Source: Hyphomicrobiales bacterium
GTDB lineage: Bacteria > Pseudomonadota > Alphaproteobacteria > Rhizobiales > Rhizobiaceae
Length of the DNA stretch: 55,215 nucleotides
Direction: 5' to 3'
Assembly (NCBI GenBank): GCA_021775455.1
Contig: JAJFHU010000035.1
Span: 1 to 55,215 of the forward strand
Positions 37,678-47,900 of this stretch are shown one piece after another (position 1 is the first letter of the stretch; every line of letters starts with the position of its first letter). A model generated the notes under the pieces. That model saw only the letters and a program-made list of their open reading frames with translations, did not search any database and was not told where the DNA came from. The position numbers and the translations under genes were made by a program.

Positions 37678-38802
37678 TTGGGTGCACTGGCGGGATTAAA
37701 AGTTGTGGAGATGGTTGCGATCGGACCATGTCCTCTGGCAGGTCAGTTGCTGGCTGATCATGGCGCTGATGTAATAGTTGTTGACCGTGCTTCGGGTCTC
37801 GATTTGAGCAAGGATGTAACCCGTCGTGGGAAATGTTCCATTGCGCTTAATCTGAAGAATGATCGCGGTATTGATGCATTCATGGAGCTATTGTCGAAAA
37901 GTGACGTTTTGATTGAAGGATTCAGGCCAGGTGTCATGGAACGCTTGGGTATCGGTCCGGCGCAATGTCTAAAGGAAAATCCGTCATTGATTTATGGACG
38001 TATGACTGGTTGGGGGCAAAGTGGTCCAATGTCCCAGATGGCTGGGCATGACATCAATTATCTGGCATTGACCGGGTATCTTCACGCAATTGGCAAAGCT
38101 GGCGAACCGCCGGTGCCGCCGCTTAATCTGGTGGCAGATTATGGCGGTGGAACCATGTTCTTGTTGTTTGGAATTTTGTCCGCTCTTTTTCAACGGCATC
38201 AATCTGGAAAGGGGCAGGTAGTTGATGCAGCAATGATAGATGGTGTTCCGGCAATGATGGGACTGGTTCACACTGAGATCGCTCGCGGTACATGGATAAA
38301 TGAACGCGAAAGCAACCGGCTTGACGGAGCGGCTCCGTTTTACCGATGTTATGCAACTGCAGATGAAAAGTTTGTTTCCGTTGGTGCGCTTGAGGCACAG
38401 TTCTTTGCGGAACTGATATCAAAACTTGATCTGGATACTGCTTGGTGTGAACGACAATGGGATCGCTGCAAGTGGCCGGAATTAATTGAACTGTTGGGAG
38501 TCAAATTTTCAGGCAAATCCCGTGATGACTGGGCCGAATTATTTGATGGAAGTGATGCTTGTGTAGTACCTGTCCTTGATTTTTTTGAAGCAGCTAATCA
38601 TCCTCACAACAAAGATCGGGATAGTTTTGTCCGGCCTGATGGAGTGCTGCAGTCCAATATCGCACCTCGCCTAAGTGGGAATAAATTTGATACGCCAGCC
38701 ATGTCTCAACTAAGTGGTGCGGAAGGGAAAGCGATCCTTTCAGGTTTGGGGATTGGCGATGAGGTGATTGAAGAACTGCAAAAAGCAGCAGTGTTGCTTT
38801 GA
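37678..38802 (+). CDS. alpha-methylacyl-CoA racemase-like family III CoA-transferase protein
   Basis: From TTG 37678 (after AAAGGA) it has 374 residues; the open frame extends much further left but only as antisense to the monooxygenase gene. It has LAGLKVVEMVAIGPCPLAGQ cut short, VDVIDRA-like VIVVDRASG, GRMTGWGQSGPMSQMAGHDINYLALTG and PPLNLVADYGGGTMFLL. In racemases of this family the His/Asp of GHDINY and the Asp before YGGG are the catalytic acid-base pair, and both are present, favouring racemisation of a 2-methylacyl-CoA over CoA transfer. A role in making (2S)-methylsuccinyl-CoA for Mcd is an attractive inference. Confidence 0.82.
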   Translation: MGALAGLKVVEMVAIGPCPLAGQLLADHGADVIVVDRASGLDLSKDVTRRGKCSIALNLKNDRGIDAFMELLSKSDVLIEGFRPGVMERLGIGPAQCLKENPSLIYGRMTGWGQSGPMSQMAGHDINYLALTGYLHAIGKAGEPPVPPLNLVADYGGGTMFLLFGILSALFQRHQSGKGQVVDAAMIDGVPAMMGLVHTEIARGTWINERESNRLDGAAPFYRCYATADEKFVSVGALEAQFFAELISKLDLDTAWCERQWDRCKWPELIELLGVKFSGKSRDDWAELFDGSDACVVPVLDFFEAANHPHNKDRDSFVRPDGVLQSNIAPRLSGNKFDTPAMSQLSGAEGKAILSGLGIGDEVIEELQKAAVLL

Positions 38803-38893
38803 ACGGATTAATCAACCAATAATTTCGGTTTAGGCATCAAGTAGAAAAGTAAGAAAATACATTGTTCATTGAAACATTTGGGCGGAGGATTGG

Positions 38894-40219
38894 GTGAAAC
38901 ATATTAGTGCTGCAGCAATGGGTCGCGAAATTGCTTCTGGTAAAATCGATCCGGTAGAAGCGGCTGAAAGCTGTTTTGAAAAAATCGGGAACAGCCGGAT
39001 CCAGGATGCGGTGTTTGCGCGTCTAACCTATGCTCGGGCAATCAAGGAAGCAGAAGCTGCGAGAACACGCCAAAAGAATAGTGCTCTCTTGGGTCCCCTG
39101 GATGGTGTCCCCGTCTCATGGAAAGATTTATTTGATACGGCGGGAATACAAACCGAGTCAGGAACTCCGTTGTTAAAAGGCCGGGTTCCAGATGCTGATT
39201 GCGAGGTTTTGCGCCGGGCCACTGCTGCCGGTACGATTTGCGTTGGAAAGACACATTTGTCAGAGCTTGCATTTTCTGGCCTCGGCATTAACCCGAATAC
39301 GGGTACCCCGCCGAACATACATGATCCAAATCTGGCACCTGGCGGTTCATCATCAGGCGCTGCTGCTTCGGTGGCATTTGGATTTGTACCGATCGGTATC
39401 GGCTCAGATACCGGCGGTTCGGTGCGCATTCCGTCCGCCTGGAATGATTTGGTTGGGTTAAAAACGACGGCTGGTCTGGTCCCAAACAGAGGCGTTGTAT
39501 CTCTGTGTCCGTCCTTTGATACAGTTGGACCACTTTGTTTGACCGTAGAAGACGCAGCGTTGATGCATGGTGTATTGACGAAGGGCGATGTTAAACCACC
39601 AAAGGAAAAACCACTTTCAAAATGCAGGTTTCTCGTTAGTGAAACTGTAACTCTCGAAGGATGCGAAACGGAGCAATTGAAAGGTTTTGAAGAAGCTGTC
39701 GAAGCCTTGGCAAAAGCCGGTGCCAAAATTGAACGCGGACCTGTTGAAGAATTTGAGAAAACAAGTCCGCTTAGTATCAAGCTGTTTCCATATGAAGCCT
39801 ATCAATCCTGGGGTGCAGAGATTGACGCCAATCCCGGTGTTGTTTTTGCACCGGTTGAAAGCAGGTTTGGAATGGGTCGGGATATTTCTCGGGGAACATT
39901 TGAACAGGTCTGGTGCGAAACACTGTTACTACGCGAAACATATGTGAAGAGGGTTTCTGATTATGATGCGGTGTTGGCACCTACAGTTGCGATAGGACCA
40001 CCAAATGTAGAGGCACTGCTCAATGACCATGATGCGTTTTCGAGCTCTAACCTTTTGGCATTGCGCAACACCCGATTCGGCAACACACTGGGTCTGTGTG
40101 CGCTGACATTGCCAACCAACAAGCCCGCTTCCGGGATCATGTTTCTTGGTTTGCCATTGACTGAAGAATTACTACTTTCAATTGGATTATCCGCTGAAAA
40201 GATCGTTCGTACCATTTAA
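38894..40219 (+). CDS. amidase (amidase signature family)
   Basis: This 441-residue hydrolase of the GatA/AtzF/amidase signature family cleaves carboxamides. The Ser-cisSer-Lys triad is seen as the lysine in PVSWKDLFDTAG near 77, the first serine in GGSSSGAAASVAFGF near 152 and the nucleophile in GSDTGGSVRIPS near 176. GTG start with GGCGGAGGA upstream. It follows the racemase gene by 91 bases on the same strand. It is too divergent to be GatA and has no gatB/gatC neighbours, so a catabolic role is likelier. Confidence 0.87.
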   Translation: MKHISAAAMGREIASGKIDPVEAAESCFEKIGNSRIQDAVFARLTYARAIKEAEAARTRQKNSALLGPLDGVPVSWKDLFDTAGIQTESGTPLLKGRVPDADCEVLRRATAAGTICVGKTHLSELAFSGLGINPNTGTPPNIHDPNLAPGGSSSGAAASVAFGFVPIGIGSDTGGSVRIPSAWNDLVGLKTTAGLVPNRGVVSLCPSFDTVGPLCLTVEDAALMHGVLTKGDVKPPKEKPLSKCRFLVSETVTLEGCETEQLKGFEEAVEALAKAGAKIERGPVEEFEKTSPLSIKLFPYEAYQSWGAEIDANPGVVFAPVESRFGMGRDISRGTFEQVWCETLLLRETYVKRVSDYDAVLAPTVAIGPPNVEALLNDHDAFSSSNLLALRNTRFGNTLGLCALTLPTNKPASGIMFLGLPLTEELLLSIGLSAEKIVRTI

Positions 40220-40322
40220 TTTAAAAACAAATTCATTGCACTCAAATTTCACATTCTGCGGCATTGCAACTGCGAGGTTTTTAGGTAATTTGGAAAAGGG
40301 CTGATACCAAAGGGAGAAATCA

Positions 40323-41432
40323 ATGAAGACGCGTGCCGCTGTGGCTTTCGAGGCCGGTAAACCACTTGAAATTTGCGATGTTGATCTGGAAGGCCCTAAA
40401 GAGGGTGAGGTGCTGGTCGAAATCAAGGCAACCGGTATTTGCCACACGGATGAATTTACCCGGTCCGGTGCTGATCCTGAAGGTATCTTTCCGGCAATTC
40501 TGGGGCATGAGGGCGCAGGAGTAGTGGTTGATGTGGGTTCGGGCGTTACATCGCTCAAAAAAGGGGACCACGTTATCCCGCTTTACACGCCCGAATGTCG
40601 CGAGTGTGATTACTGCACGTCAGGAAAAACCAATCTTTGCCAGAAGATTCGTGTCACCCAGGGTCAGGGATTGATGCCCGATGGCACCAGCCGTTTTTCA
40701 ATCAAGGGTGAGAAAACATTTCATTACATGGGGACTTCCACATTCGCCAATCATACAGTAGTTCCGGAAATTGCACTTGCCAAAGTTCGCGAAGACGCTC
40801 CATTTGAATCAATTTGCTACATTGGTTGTGGTGTTACCACTGGTATTGGCGCTGTCATTAATACCGCAAAAGTTCAACCCGGCGACAATGTGGTTGTCTT
40901 CGGGCTTGGCGGCATCGGTCTTAATGTAATCCAGGGCGCTCGTCTTGCCGGTGCCAACATGATTGTTGGCGTTGACCTTAACCCGGCACGCAAGGAGTGG
41001 GGTGAGAAGTTTGGCATGACTCACTTCGTCAACCCTAAAGAGGTTGAAGGCGACATGGTGCCATATCTGGTTGATTTGACGGGTGGCGGTGCTGATTACT
41101 CGTTTGAGTGTATCGGCAATGTGGATGTCATGCGTACAGCGCTTGAGTGCTGTCACAAGGGATGGGGTACTTCTATCATCATTGGCGTGGCTGGTGCTGG
41201 TCAGGAAATCTCAACCCGGCCATTCCAGCTGGTAACCGGTCGCAATTGGCGCGGAACGGCCTTTGGCGGTGCCAAGGGACGGACCGATGTGCCAAAGATT
41301 GTCGACTGGTACATGAATGGCAAAATACAGATTGATCCAATGATTACGCACACCATGCCGCTTGATGACATCAACAAGGGCTTTGACCTGATGCATCACG
41401 GAAAATCAATACGCGGAGTTGTAAAATTCTAG
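40323..41432 (+). CDS. adhC: S-(hydroxymethyl)glutathione dehydrogenase / class III alcohol dehydrogenase
   Basis: This zinc enzyme oxidises S-hydroxymethylglutathione, formed from formaldehyde and glutathione, to S-formylglutathione. The 369-residue protein has catalytic zinc ligands C40 (GICHTDE), H62 (GHEGAG) and the cysteine in YIGCGVTTG, and structural zinc ligands C92, C95, C98 and C106. The Rossmann motif is FGLGGIGL. Also called frmA or flhA. It is the first gene of a detoxification operon and precedes fghA by two small genes. GGGAGAAA precedes the ATG. Confidence 0.94.
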   Translation: MKTRAAVAFEAGKPLEICDVDLEGPKEGEVLVEIKATGICHTDEFTRSGADPEGIFPAILGHEGAGVVVDVGSGVTSLKKGDHVIPLYTPECRECDYCTSGKTNLCQKIRVTQGQGLMPDGTSRFSIKGEKTFHYMGTSTFANHTVVPEIALAKVREDAPFESICYIGCGVTTGIGAVINTAKVQPGDNVVVFGLGGIGLNVIQGARLAGANMIVGVDLNPARKEWGEKFGMTHFVNPKEVEGDMVPYLVDLTGGGADYSFECIGNVDVMRTALECCHKGWGTSIIIGVAGAGQEISTRPFQLVTGRNWRGTAFGGAKGRTDVPKIVDWYMNGKIQIDPMITHTMPLDDINKGFDLMHHGKSIRGVVKF

Positions 41433-41433
41433 C

Positions 41434-41886
41434 ATGGTGAAACCAAAGTTTATCGGCATTAATCACGTTGCGCTTGAAGTTGGCAATATCGACGAAGCTC
41501 TTGAATTTTATGGGCGTTTTTTCGATTTCACTCTTCAGAGCCGAAGTAAAGATATGGCATTCATTGAGATGGGTGATCAGTTCATTGCCCTCTCTGCACC
41601 GCGTGAACAGCCTCGTGACATTGATCGGCACTTTGGTCTGGTAGTTGATCAGCGAGCGGGGTTGCGAGAAAAGCTGGAAAAGGCAGGAGTGGAAATTGTT
41701 ACTCCAAAGCGTTTGGATTTTATCGACCCATGGGGCAATCGTATCGAGATTGTACCGTATGAAGATATCCAATTTGTAAAACAGCCCGGTGCACTGGAAT
41801 TGCTTGATGCTGGCAGGCTTCGTAAAACAGATGCGGCAAAGCAAGAGTTGCTCGATAAAGGTATCGAACCACCGGCTGGGGTTTAA
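41434..41886 (+). CDS. VOC family protein
   Basis: This 150-residue glyoxalase/dioxygenase-fold protein has INHVALEVGNIDEALEFYGRFF at the start, DMAFIEMGDQFIALSA in the middle and FIDPWGNRIEIVPY near residue 95. Histidine in INHVAL and glutamate in RIEIV could bind metal. It begins one base after the adhC stop, so it is co-translated with formaldehyde oxidation and may act on a glutathione or aldehyde adduct. Substrate is unknown. Confidence 0.8.
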   Translation: MVKPKFIGINHVALEVGNIDEALEFYGRFFDFTLQSRSKDMAFIEMGDQFIALSAPREQPRDIDRHFGLVVDQRAGLREKLEKAGVEIVTPKRLDFIDPWGNRIEIVPYEDIQFVKQPGALELLDAGRLRKTDAAKQELLDKGIEPPAGV

Positions 41887-41923
41887 TGTATTTGATGCTT
41901 CTCACCAACTGCAGTGTTGCTGA

Positions 41924-42364
41924 ATGAAAATTTACATTGATGCAGATGCCTGCCCGGTAAAAGATGAAGCTATCCGCGTTGCGGAAAGGCATGGCATTCT
42001 GGTTGTCATGGTAGCTGATGGCGGATTGCGCCCATCGAGAAATCCATTGGTGCAAAATCACATTGTGGCCCAAGGTGCGGACGCAGCTGATAACTGGATA
42101 GCGGAAAACATCGGTGATTCTGATATTTGTGTCACTTCAGATATTCCCTTGGCAAAGCGCTGCCTCGAAAATGGTGCAGCAGCACTAAAACCAAACGGCA
42201 AGGAATTTGATGAAACGAATATCGGGATGGCGCTCGCCATGCGCGATTTGAATCAGCACATTCGCGAAAGTCAACAAACACAAACCTTCAATGCGTCATT
42301 TAACAAGACCGACCGCTCAAACTTCTTGCAGGCTCTGGATAGATTGATACAAAAGCGGAAATAA
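41924..42364 (+). CDS. YaiI/YqxD family protein (DUF188)
   Basis: This 146-residue protein of the UPF0178 family has a PIN-like fold. It begins MKIYIDADACPVKDEA and has SDICVTSDIPLAKRCLENGA and NPNGKEFDETNI-like PNGKEFDETNIGMALAMRDL. The DADACPVK stretch with acidic residues suggests metal-dependent nuclease ancestry, but no activity is established. It lies between the VOC gene and fghA in the same direction with short gaps, an unusual place for this family. Confidence 0.88.
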   Translation: MKIYIDADACPVKDEAIRVAERHGILVVMVADGGLRPSRNPLVQNHIVAQGADAADNWIAENIGDSDICVTSDIPLAKRCLENGAAALKPNGKEFDETNIGMALAMRDLNQHIRESQQTQTFNASFNKTDRSNFLQALDRLIQKRK

Positions 42365-42384
42365 TTTTCAACAAGGCAGAAATC

Positions 42385-43209
42385 ATGAAAACCGTCTCAA
42401 CGAACAAATCCCACGGTGGCGTTCAGGGTGTCTATTCACACGAATCGACCAGCTGCAATTGTGAAATGACATTTGCGGTTTTTGTGCCGCCGCAATCCGA
42501 AAAACAAAAGTGCCCGATACTTTATTATTTGTCTGGTCTTACCTGTACCCATGCCAATGTCATGGAAAAGGGAGAGTATCGTGCAGCTGCTACCAAGCAT
42601 GGCATGATAATCGTTTGCCCAGACACCAGCCCTCGCGGTGACGTTGTTGCTGATGAAGACGTATATTTTTTTGGAAGTGGAGCGGGATATTACGTGGATG
42701 CCACTGAGGAACCTTTTGCCAAACATTACAACATGTATTCGTACGTAACGACGGAATTGCCTTCATTGATTAGCGAGCATTTTAATGCAGACATGAGCCG
42801 CCAATCGATTTTTGGCCATTCGATGGGTGGTCATGGGGCGATAACAACAGCGTTGAAAAATCCTGATCAATACAAATCGGTATCCGCATTTGCGCCAATT
42901 TGCGCACCTTCTAGTACTGAATGGGGCAGTAATGCGTTCTCGAAGTATTTGGGTGACGAGAGTTCTTGGCGCGGCTATGACAGCGTTGCCTTGATTGAAG
43001 ATGGCAATCGGGTAAATGAAATCCTGGTAGATCAGGGCGATACTGATGAATTTTTAGATTCGGGCTTGCGTCCACATCTTCTGGAGGGCGCATGTAAAGA
43101 TGCGGGTATTGCGCTTACCCTGCGAATGCAGGACGGATACGACCATTCCTACTATTTTATTTCTTCGTTTATGGCCGATCACATTGCCTGGCATGCTGAA
43201 CGGCTTTGA
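42385..43209 (+). CDS. fghA: S-formylglutathione hydrolase
   Basis: This serine hydrolase releases formate and glutathione from S-formylglutathione, the step after AdhC. The 274-residue protein has the esterase D family pattern: YYLSGLTCTHANVMEKGEYR, CPDTSPRG, the nucleophile in GHSMGGHGA near 145-153, an aspartate in VDQGDTDEFL and histidine in DGYDHSYYFISSF. Length matches the family. It lies 20 bases after the YaiI gene. Confidence 0.93.
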   Translation: MKTVSTNKSHGGVQGVYSHESTSCNCEMTFAVFVPPQSEKQKCPILYYLSGLTCTHANVMEKGEYRAAATKHGMIIVCPDTSPRGDVVADEDVYFFGSGAGYYVDATEEPFAKHYNMYSYVTTELPSLISEHFNADMSRQSIFGHSMGGHGAITTALKNPDQYKSVSAFAPICAPSSTEWGSNAFSKYLGDESSWRGYDSVALIEDGNRVNEILVDQGDTDEFLDSGLRPHLLEGACKDAGIALTLRMQDGYDHSYYFISSFMADHIAWHAERL

Positions 43210-43288
43210 CGCGTTGACGCTTTTATCGATTGGCAATAGCCTGCAGGTACGCCACAAGTTCGCTTGCATTGGAAACTAGGATTCTGGT

Positions 43289-44974
43289 ATGGCCGGAAAA
43301 TCGAAGAAAGCTGTAACTGGCAAACCCTGGCTGGAACATTATCCGCCGGGTGTCGCTGCCGAGATTCCCCCTCTGTCATTTAATTCAATATGCGAGTTGA
43401 TTGAAGATTCTTGTAATCAATATGCTGACCTCCCGGCGTTTACCTGCATGGGGAGCAGTATTACCTATTCAAGGATGTATGAACAATCCACCCACGTCGC
43501 TGCATGGTTGCAGGCCAGTGGATTGAAGCAGGGTGATCGTGTCGCGATCATGATGCCAAACATCCTGCAATATCCGGTGGTGTTGACCGGTATCCTCCGT
43601 GCAGGCATGACCGTCGTAAATGTTAATCCGCTATACACTCCCCGGGAGCTGGAACATCAGTTAAAGGACAGTGGTGCATCTGCAATATTCATACTGGAAA
43701 ATTTTGCCCACACGCTGGAGCAGGTTATTGATCGAACCGATGTCAAGCATGCGGTGGTAACCTCGATGGGCGACATGATGGGCGGCCTGAAAGGCTCCAT
43801 TGTTAATTTTGTAGTTCGCCGGATAAAGAAGATGGTGCCTGCCTGGTCGCTTCCGGGACACACCGCATATCAAGAAGTCTTGCGAACAAACGGCAACAAC
43901 TTTTCAAAGCCCAATGTTGGCCATGAAGATATTGCGTTTTTGCAATACACCGGGGGAACAACCGGTGTTTCCAAGGGTGCGGCGCTTACCAATGCGAATA
44001 TTCTTTCCAATTCCATGCAGAATGACGAATGGATGAAGGCGGCACGCAAGACTCCTGGTCAGAGGCTCTATATCTGTGCATTGCCACTTTATCACATATT
44101 CGCCCTTACGGTGAACGCGATTATGGGTATGCGCCAGGGCGCGCACAATGTGCTTATTACCAATCCTCGTGACCTTCCTGCCTTTGTAAAGGAGTTGGGC
44201 AAGTGGAAATTCAATGTCCTACCGGGAGTAAATACATTGTTTAATGCACTTTTGAACAATGAGGATTTTCGAAAACTCGATTTCAGTATGCTGTCACTGT
44301 CCATAGGTGGTGGGATGGCGGTGCAAAGGACTGTCGCGGAAGCATGGCAGGCATTGACCGGATGTCCGTTGAGTGAGGGTTACGGACTTTCAGAGACATC
44401 TCCGGTTGCCACTGCCAATCGGTTTGACGCCACAAGTTTTTCCGGAACAATCGGCCTTCCGCTTCCTTCTACTGAAATTTCAATTAGGGATGATGCAGGC
44501 AAGAATTTGCCTTTCGGTGAAGTAGGAGAAATCTGTATTCGTGGACCTCAGGTTATGGCGGGTTACTGGAACCGACCCGATGAAACAGACAATGTCATGA
44601 CGAAAGACGGTTTCTTTAAATCTGGTGATATGGGTTTCATGGATAAAAAGGGTCAGACGACGATTGTTGATCGCAAGAAGGACATGATCCTGGTTTCAGG
44701 ATTTAACGTGTTCCCCAATGAGGTCGAAGAAGTCGCCGCAATGCATGAAGGCATTTTGGAGGCTGCTGCAATTGGGGTTCCTGATGAACATTCTGGTGAA
44801 GTAGTCAAACTGTTTGTTGTGAAGAAGGATCCATCAATCAACGAGAAAGATGTGGCGGTTTGGTGCAAACAGCATCTCACAAATTATAAACGGCCGGAAT
44901 ATATTGTATTTCGTGATGAATTGCCGAAGTCAAATGTTGGCAAGATTTTGCGGCGGGAACTCCGGGACGAATAG
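43289..44974 (+). CDS. fadD: long-chain fatty acid--CoA ligase
   Basis: This AMP-forming acyl-CoA synthetase has 561 residues. It has the P-loop YTGGTTGVSKGAAL near 218-231, EGYGLSETSPVA near 364-375, SGDMGFMDKKGQ near 447 and the C-terminal DRKKDMILVSGFNVFPNEVE and SNVGKILRRELRDE. These are typical of FadD and related medium/long-chain ligases. The gene follows fghA by 79 bases and may be in the same transcript, though its role is in fatty-acid activation or that of another carboxylic acid. It is convergent with the ferredoxin oxidoreductase gene. Confidence 0.88.
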   Translation: MAGKSKKAVTGKPWLEHYPPGVAAEIPPLSFNSICELIEDSCNQYADLPAFTCMGSSITYSRMYEQSTHVAAWLQASGLKQGDRVAIMMPNILQYPVVLTGILRAGMTVVNVNPLYTPRELEHQLKDSGASAIFILENFAHTLEQVIDRTDVKHAVVTSMGDMMGGLKGSIVNFVVRRIKKMVPAWSLPGHTAYQEVLRTNGNNFSKPNVGHEDIAFLQYTGGTTGVSKGAALTNANILSNSMQNDEWMKAARKTPGQRLYICALPLYHIFALTVNAIMGMRQGAHNVLITNPRDLPAFVKELGKWKFNVLPGVNTLFNALLNNEDFRKLDFSMLSLSIGGGMAVQRTVAEAWQALTGCPLSEGYGLSETSPVATANRFDATSFSGTIGLPLPSTEISIRDDAGKNLPFGEVGEICIRGPQVMAGYWNRPDETDNVMTKDGFFKSGDMGFMDKKGQTTIVDRKKDMILVSGFNVFPNEVEEVAAMHEGILEAAAIGVPDEHSGEVVKLFVVKKDPSINEKDVAVWCKQHLTNYKRPEYIVFRDELPKSNVGKILRRELRDE

Positions 44975-44998
44975 CGTTTTCCGTTTTGCTTCCAATTT

Positions 44999-47900
44999 CT
45001 ATTCCGCTGGTTCCGATTGAGTGGCTTTTTTCCGGTTCTTCCCAGCCTGTTTGGGCGAATTAAATTGGGTAAGCAACTCGTTTTTCATCGATTGAGTTTT
45101 TTCAACTGCTTTCTTCTTGACTGGTCCAAAGCCGCGGATTTCATCTGGCAGTCTGGCAAGTGCAACTGCGAAACGGTGATTGTCCGTGTTCAGGTTTTGA
45201 ACAAGATGCTCAATCATGCTTTCGTAATCGCTGATTAGCTGACGTTCCATCATGCGCTCAGAAGAGTAACCAAACGGATCCAACGGTGTTCCACGAAGCC
45301 TTTTCAGTTTGGCAAGCAATCGAAACGCAACGATTGTCCAAGGTCCGAATTCGCGCTTGCGAGGACGGCCATTGGGATTCTTGCCACCCAGGATTGGCGG
45401 GGCGAGATGAAACCGCAGTTTGAAGTTTCCCTCGAACGTTTCAGCAATGCGTCTTTCAAAATCGCCGTTTGTGAACAGGCGGGCAACTTCGTATTCATCC
45501 TTGTAAGAAAGCAATTTGAAATAGTATCGTGCCACTGCATTTGTTAGCTCGTTTTTCTTTTCAAGCCGTGTTTCTGCTCCTTCGACTTTTGAAATCAGGT
45601 CACGATACCGACTTGCAAGTCCATTGTTTTGATACTGTTTCAAATATGTGGCACGCTTTTCAACAAGGTTTTCCAAATTATCCGGTTTAAAACTTGTCGG
45701 GCGATGCCGACTCAGCAAGTCATTTGCCTCTTCAGGGAATGCTGCAAAATGTCGACCCCAGTTGAATGCCCGTATGTTGGGCTCGACGGCAACTGCATTT
45801 AGTTCAATTGCGTGCAAGATGGATTGAGGTGCCAACGGAAGAAGGCCCTTTTGACATGCATAACCGATCATCATGATGTTTGTGGCGATTGAATCACCGC
45901 AAACGATTTCTGCAAGCTTCGTGAAGTCGATTTGACTAAGATCGGGCTTAACATACCTGGATATATCGCTAACCACCTGCTGTTCGCGAAAATCGAAATC
46001 ACGGTCAAAGATAAAATTCGAAACCGGGCTAAGATGCGTGTTGATTACTGCATGCGTATTTTCCTCGCTATAAAGTGCAATACTGCCGGTTGCGGAGGCG
46101 ACAACGGTGTCGGCCGCAAGCAGCAGATCAGCCTCGCCCGTTACAATTTGCGGAGAAGCAACCAAGTCGGGATCGGGAGCAAGTCGAACATGGCTCAACA
46201 CAGCACCACCTTTCTGGGCAAGGCCGGCCATATCCAGAATATTGGCGGCTTTGCCTTCTATATGCGCTGCCATACCAATGATTGCACCAATTGTCAGAAC
46301 TCCCGTCCCGCCTACACCGGTAATGGCGATATTGAAAATGTCATTGAGTTTCGGTGTGTCAGGTGCCGATAAATTGCTATCTGATAATTCCGGAAGTTTT
46401 GGTTTTTTGAGATCTGCCCCGTGAACAGTCACAAATGAAGGGCAAAATCCTTCAATGCATGAGAAGTCCTTATTGCATGATGATTGATTGATTTGGCGTT
46501 TCCGGCCAAATTCAGTCTCAAGTGGCTCGATGGAAATGCAATTGGACTGCACCGAGCAATCGCCGCACCCTTCACAAACCAGCGGGTTGATGAAGGCACG
46601 CTTGTCAGGATCAGGTGCCAGACCGCGCTTGCGTCGGCGGCGCAGTTCTGCGGCGCATGTCTGGTCATAAATGATTGCCGTACAACCTGGAACCTCGCGC
46701 AGATGTTTTTGTACTTCATCGATGTACTCACGGGTACGAACCTTCGTCCCCGGCGCCAAATTTTCCGAAGCATAATTTTTTGGTTCATCCGAAATCAACC
46801 AAATTTCCTTAACTCCTTCCGCCTTGATTTGTTGTGAAATCAAAGCAGGAGAAAGTGGACCGTCATGGGTCTGTCCTCCGGTCATTGCAACTGCGTCATT
46901 GAACAGGATTTTGTAGGTTATGTTGACGCCGGAGGCGACTGCTGCCCGGATAGCCATGATGCCGGAGTGGTAGTAAGTCCCATCGCCCAAATTGGCGAAC
47001 ACATGTTTTTCATCGCTGAAGGGTGCTATTCCGGTCCAACTGATACCTTCTCCTCCCATGTGAGAGAAAGTCTCAGTCTTGCGATCCATCCAGACAGCCA
47101 TGAAGTGACACCCAATACCCGCCATGGCCCGACTTCCATCCGGTACTCTGGTAGAAGTATTATGTGGGCAACCAGAACAAAAATGTGCTGTGCGGGTTAC
47201 TGCGGCTTCATGATTTTTTCGAACTGCCCCTCGTTCTTCATAGTAAGCTAGCTTCTGCTTGATTCGAGCGGCCAGGCCTTCGGGGAGATCAAATGTCAGT
47301 AATCGTGTTGCGATCGCCCTGAGCGCCACTCCAGCTGTCATTTCTTCATTCAGTGAGAGGATGTGCCGATCCTTGTGATCAAATTTTCCAACGATTCGCG
47401 GTCGGACATCGGCACGCCAGTTAAACAATTGTTGTTTGATCTGGTGTTCGATAACTTCGCGACGCTCCTCGATAACAAGCACTTCTTCCAGGCCTTCTGA
47501 AAAGTGGCGAATGCCTTCCGGTTCCAAAGGCCAGGGCATTCGAACCTTGTAAAGCCGCAATCCAATCTTGTCGGCAATCCTGGCGTCAATTCCAATGTGG
47601 CGAAGGGCTTCGCGCACATTTTCATACGCCTTGCCTGATGCAACGATTCCAAATCGGGGCTTTTTGCTATCGTAAATGAGTTGATCGATACCGTTGGCGC
47701 GCGCAAAAGCAATTGCAGCGTAAGCTTTATGCTCCTGCAAGCGCTCATCCTGTACGAGAATTGGATCAGGCCAACGAAGATTAAGTCCACCTTGTGGCAT
47801 TTCGAAATCAGTTGGGAGAACAAACTCCTGCTTTTCGCGAGACAGATCCACTACGCCCGTTGTTTCTACAGTGTCGGCGATAACCTTATAACCGACCCAG

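Noticed and set aside
39028-39780. 250-codon minus-strand frame inside the amidase gene
   Set aside because: Antisense shadow of a clear amidase-signature protein.
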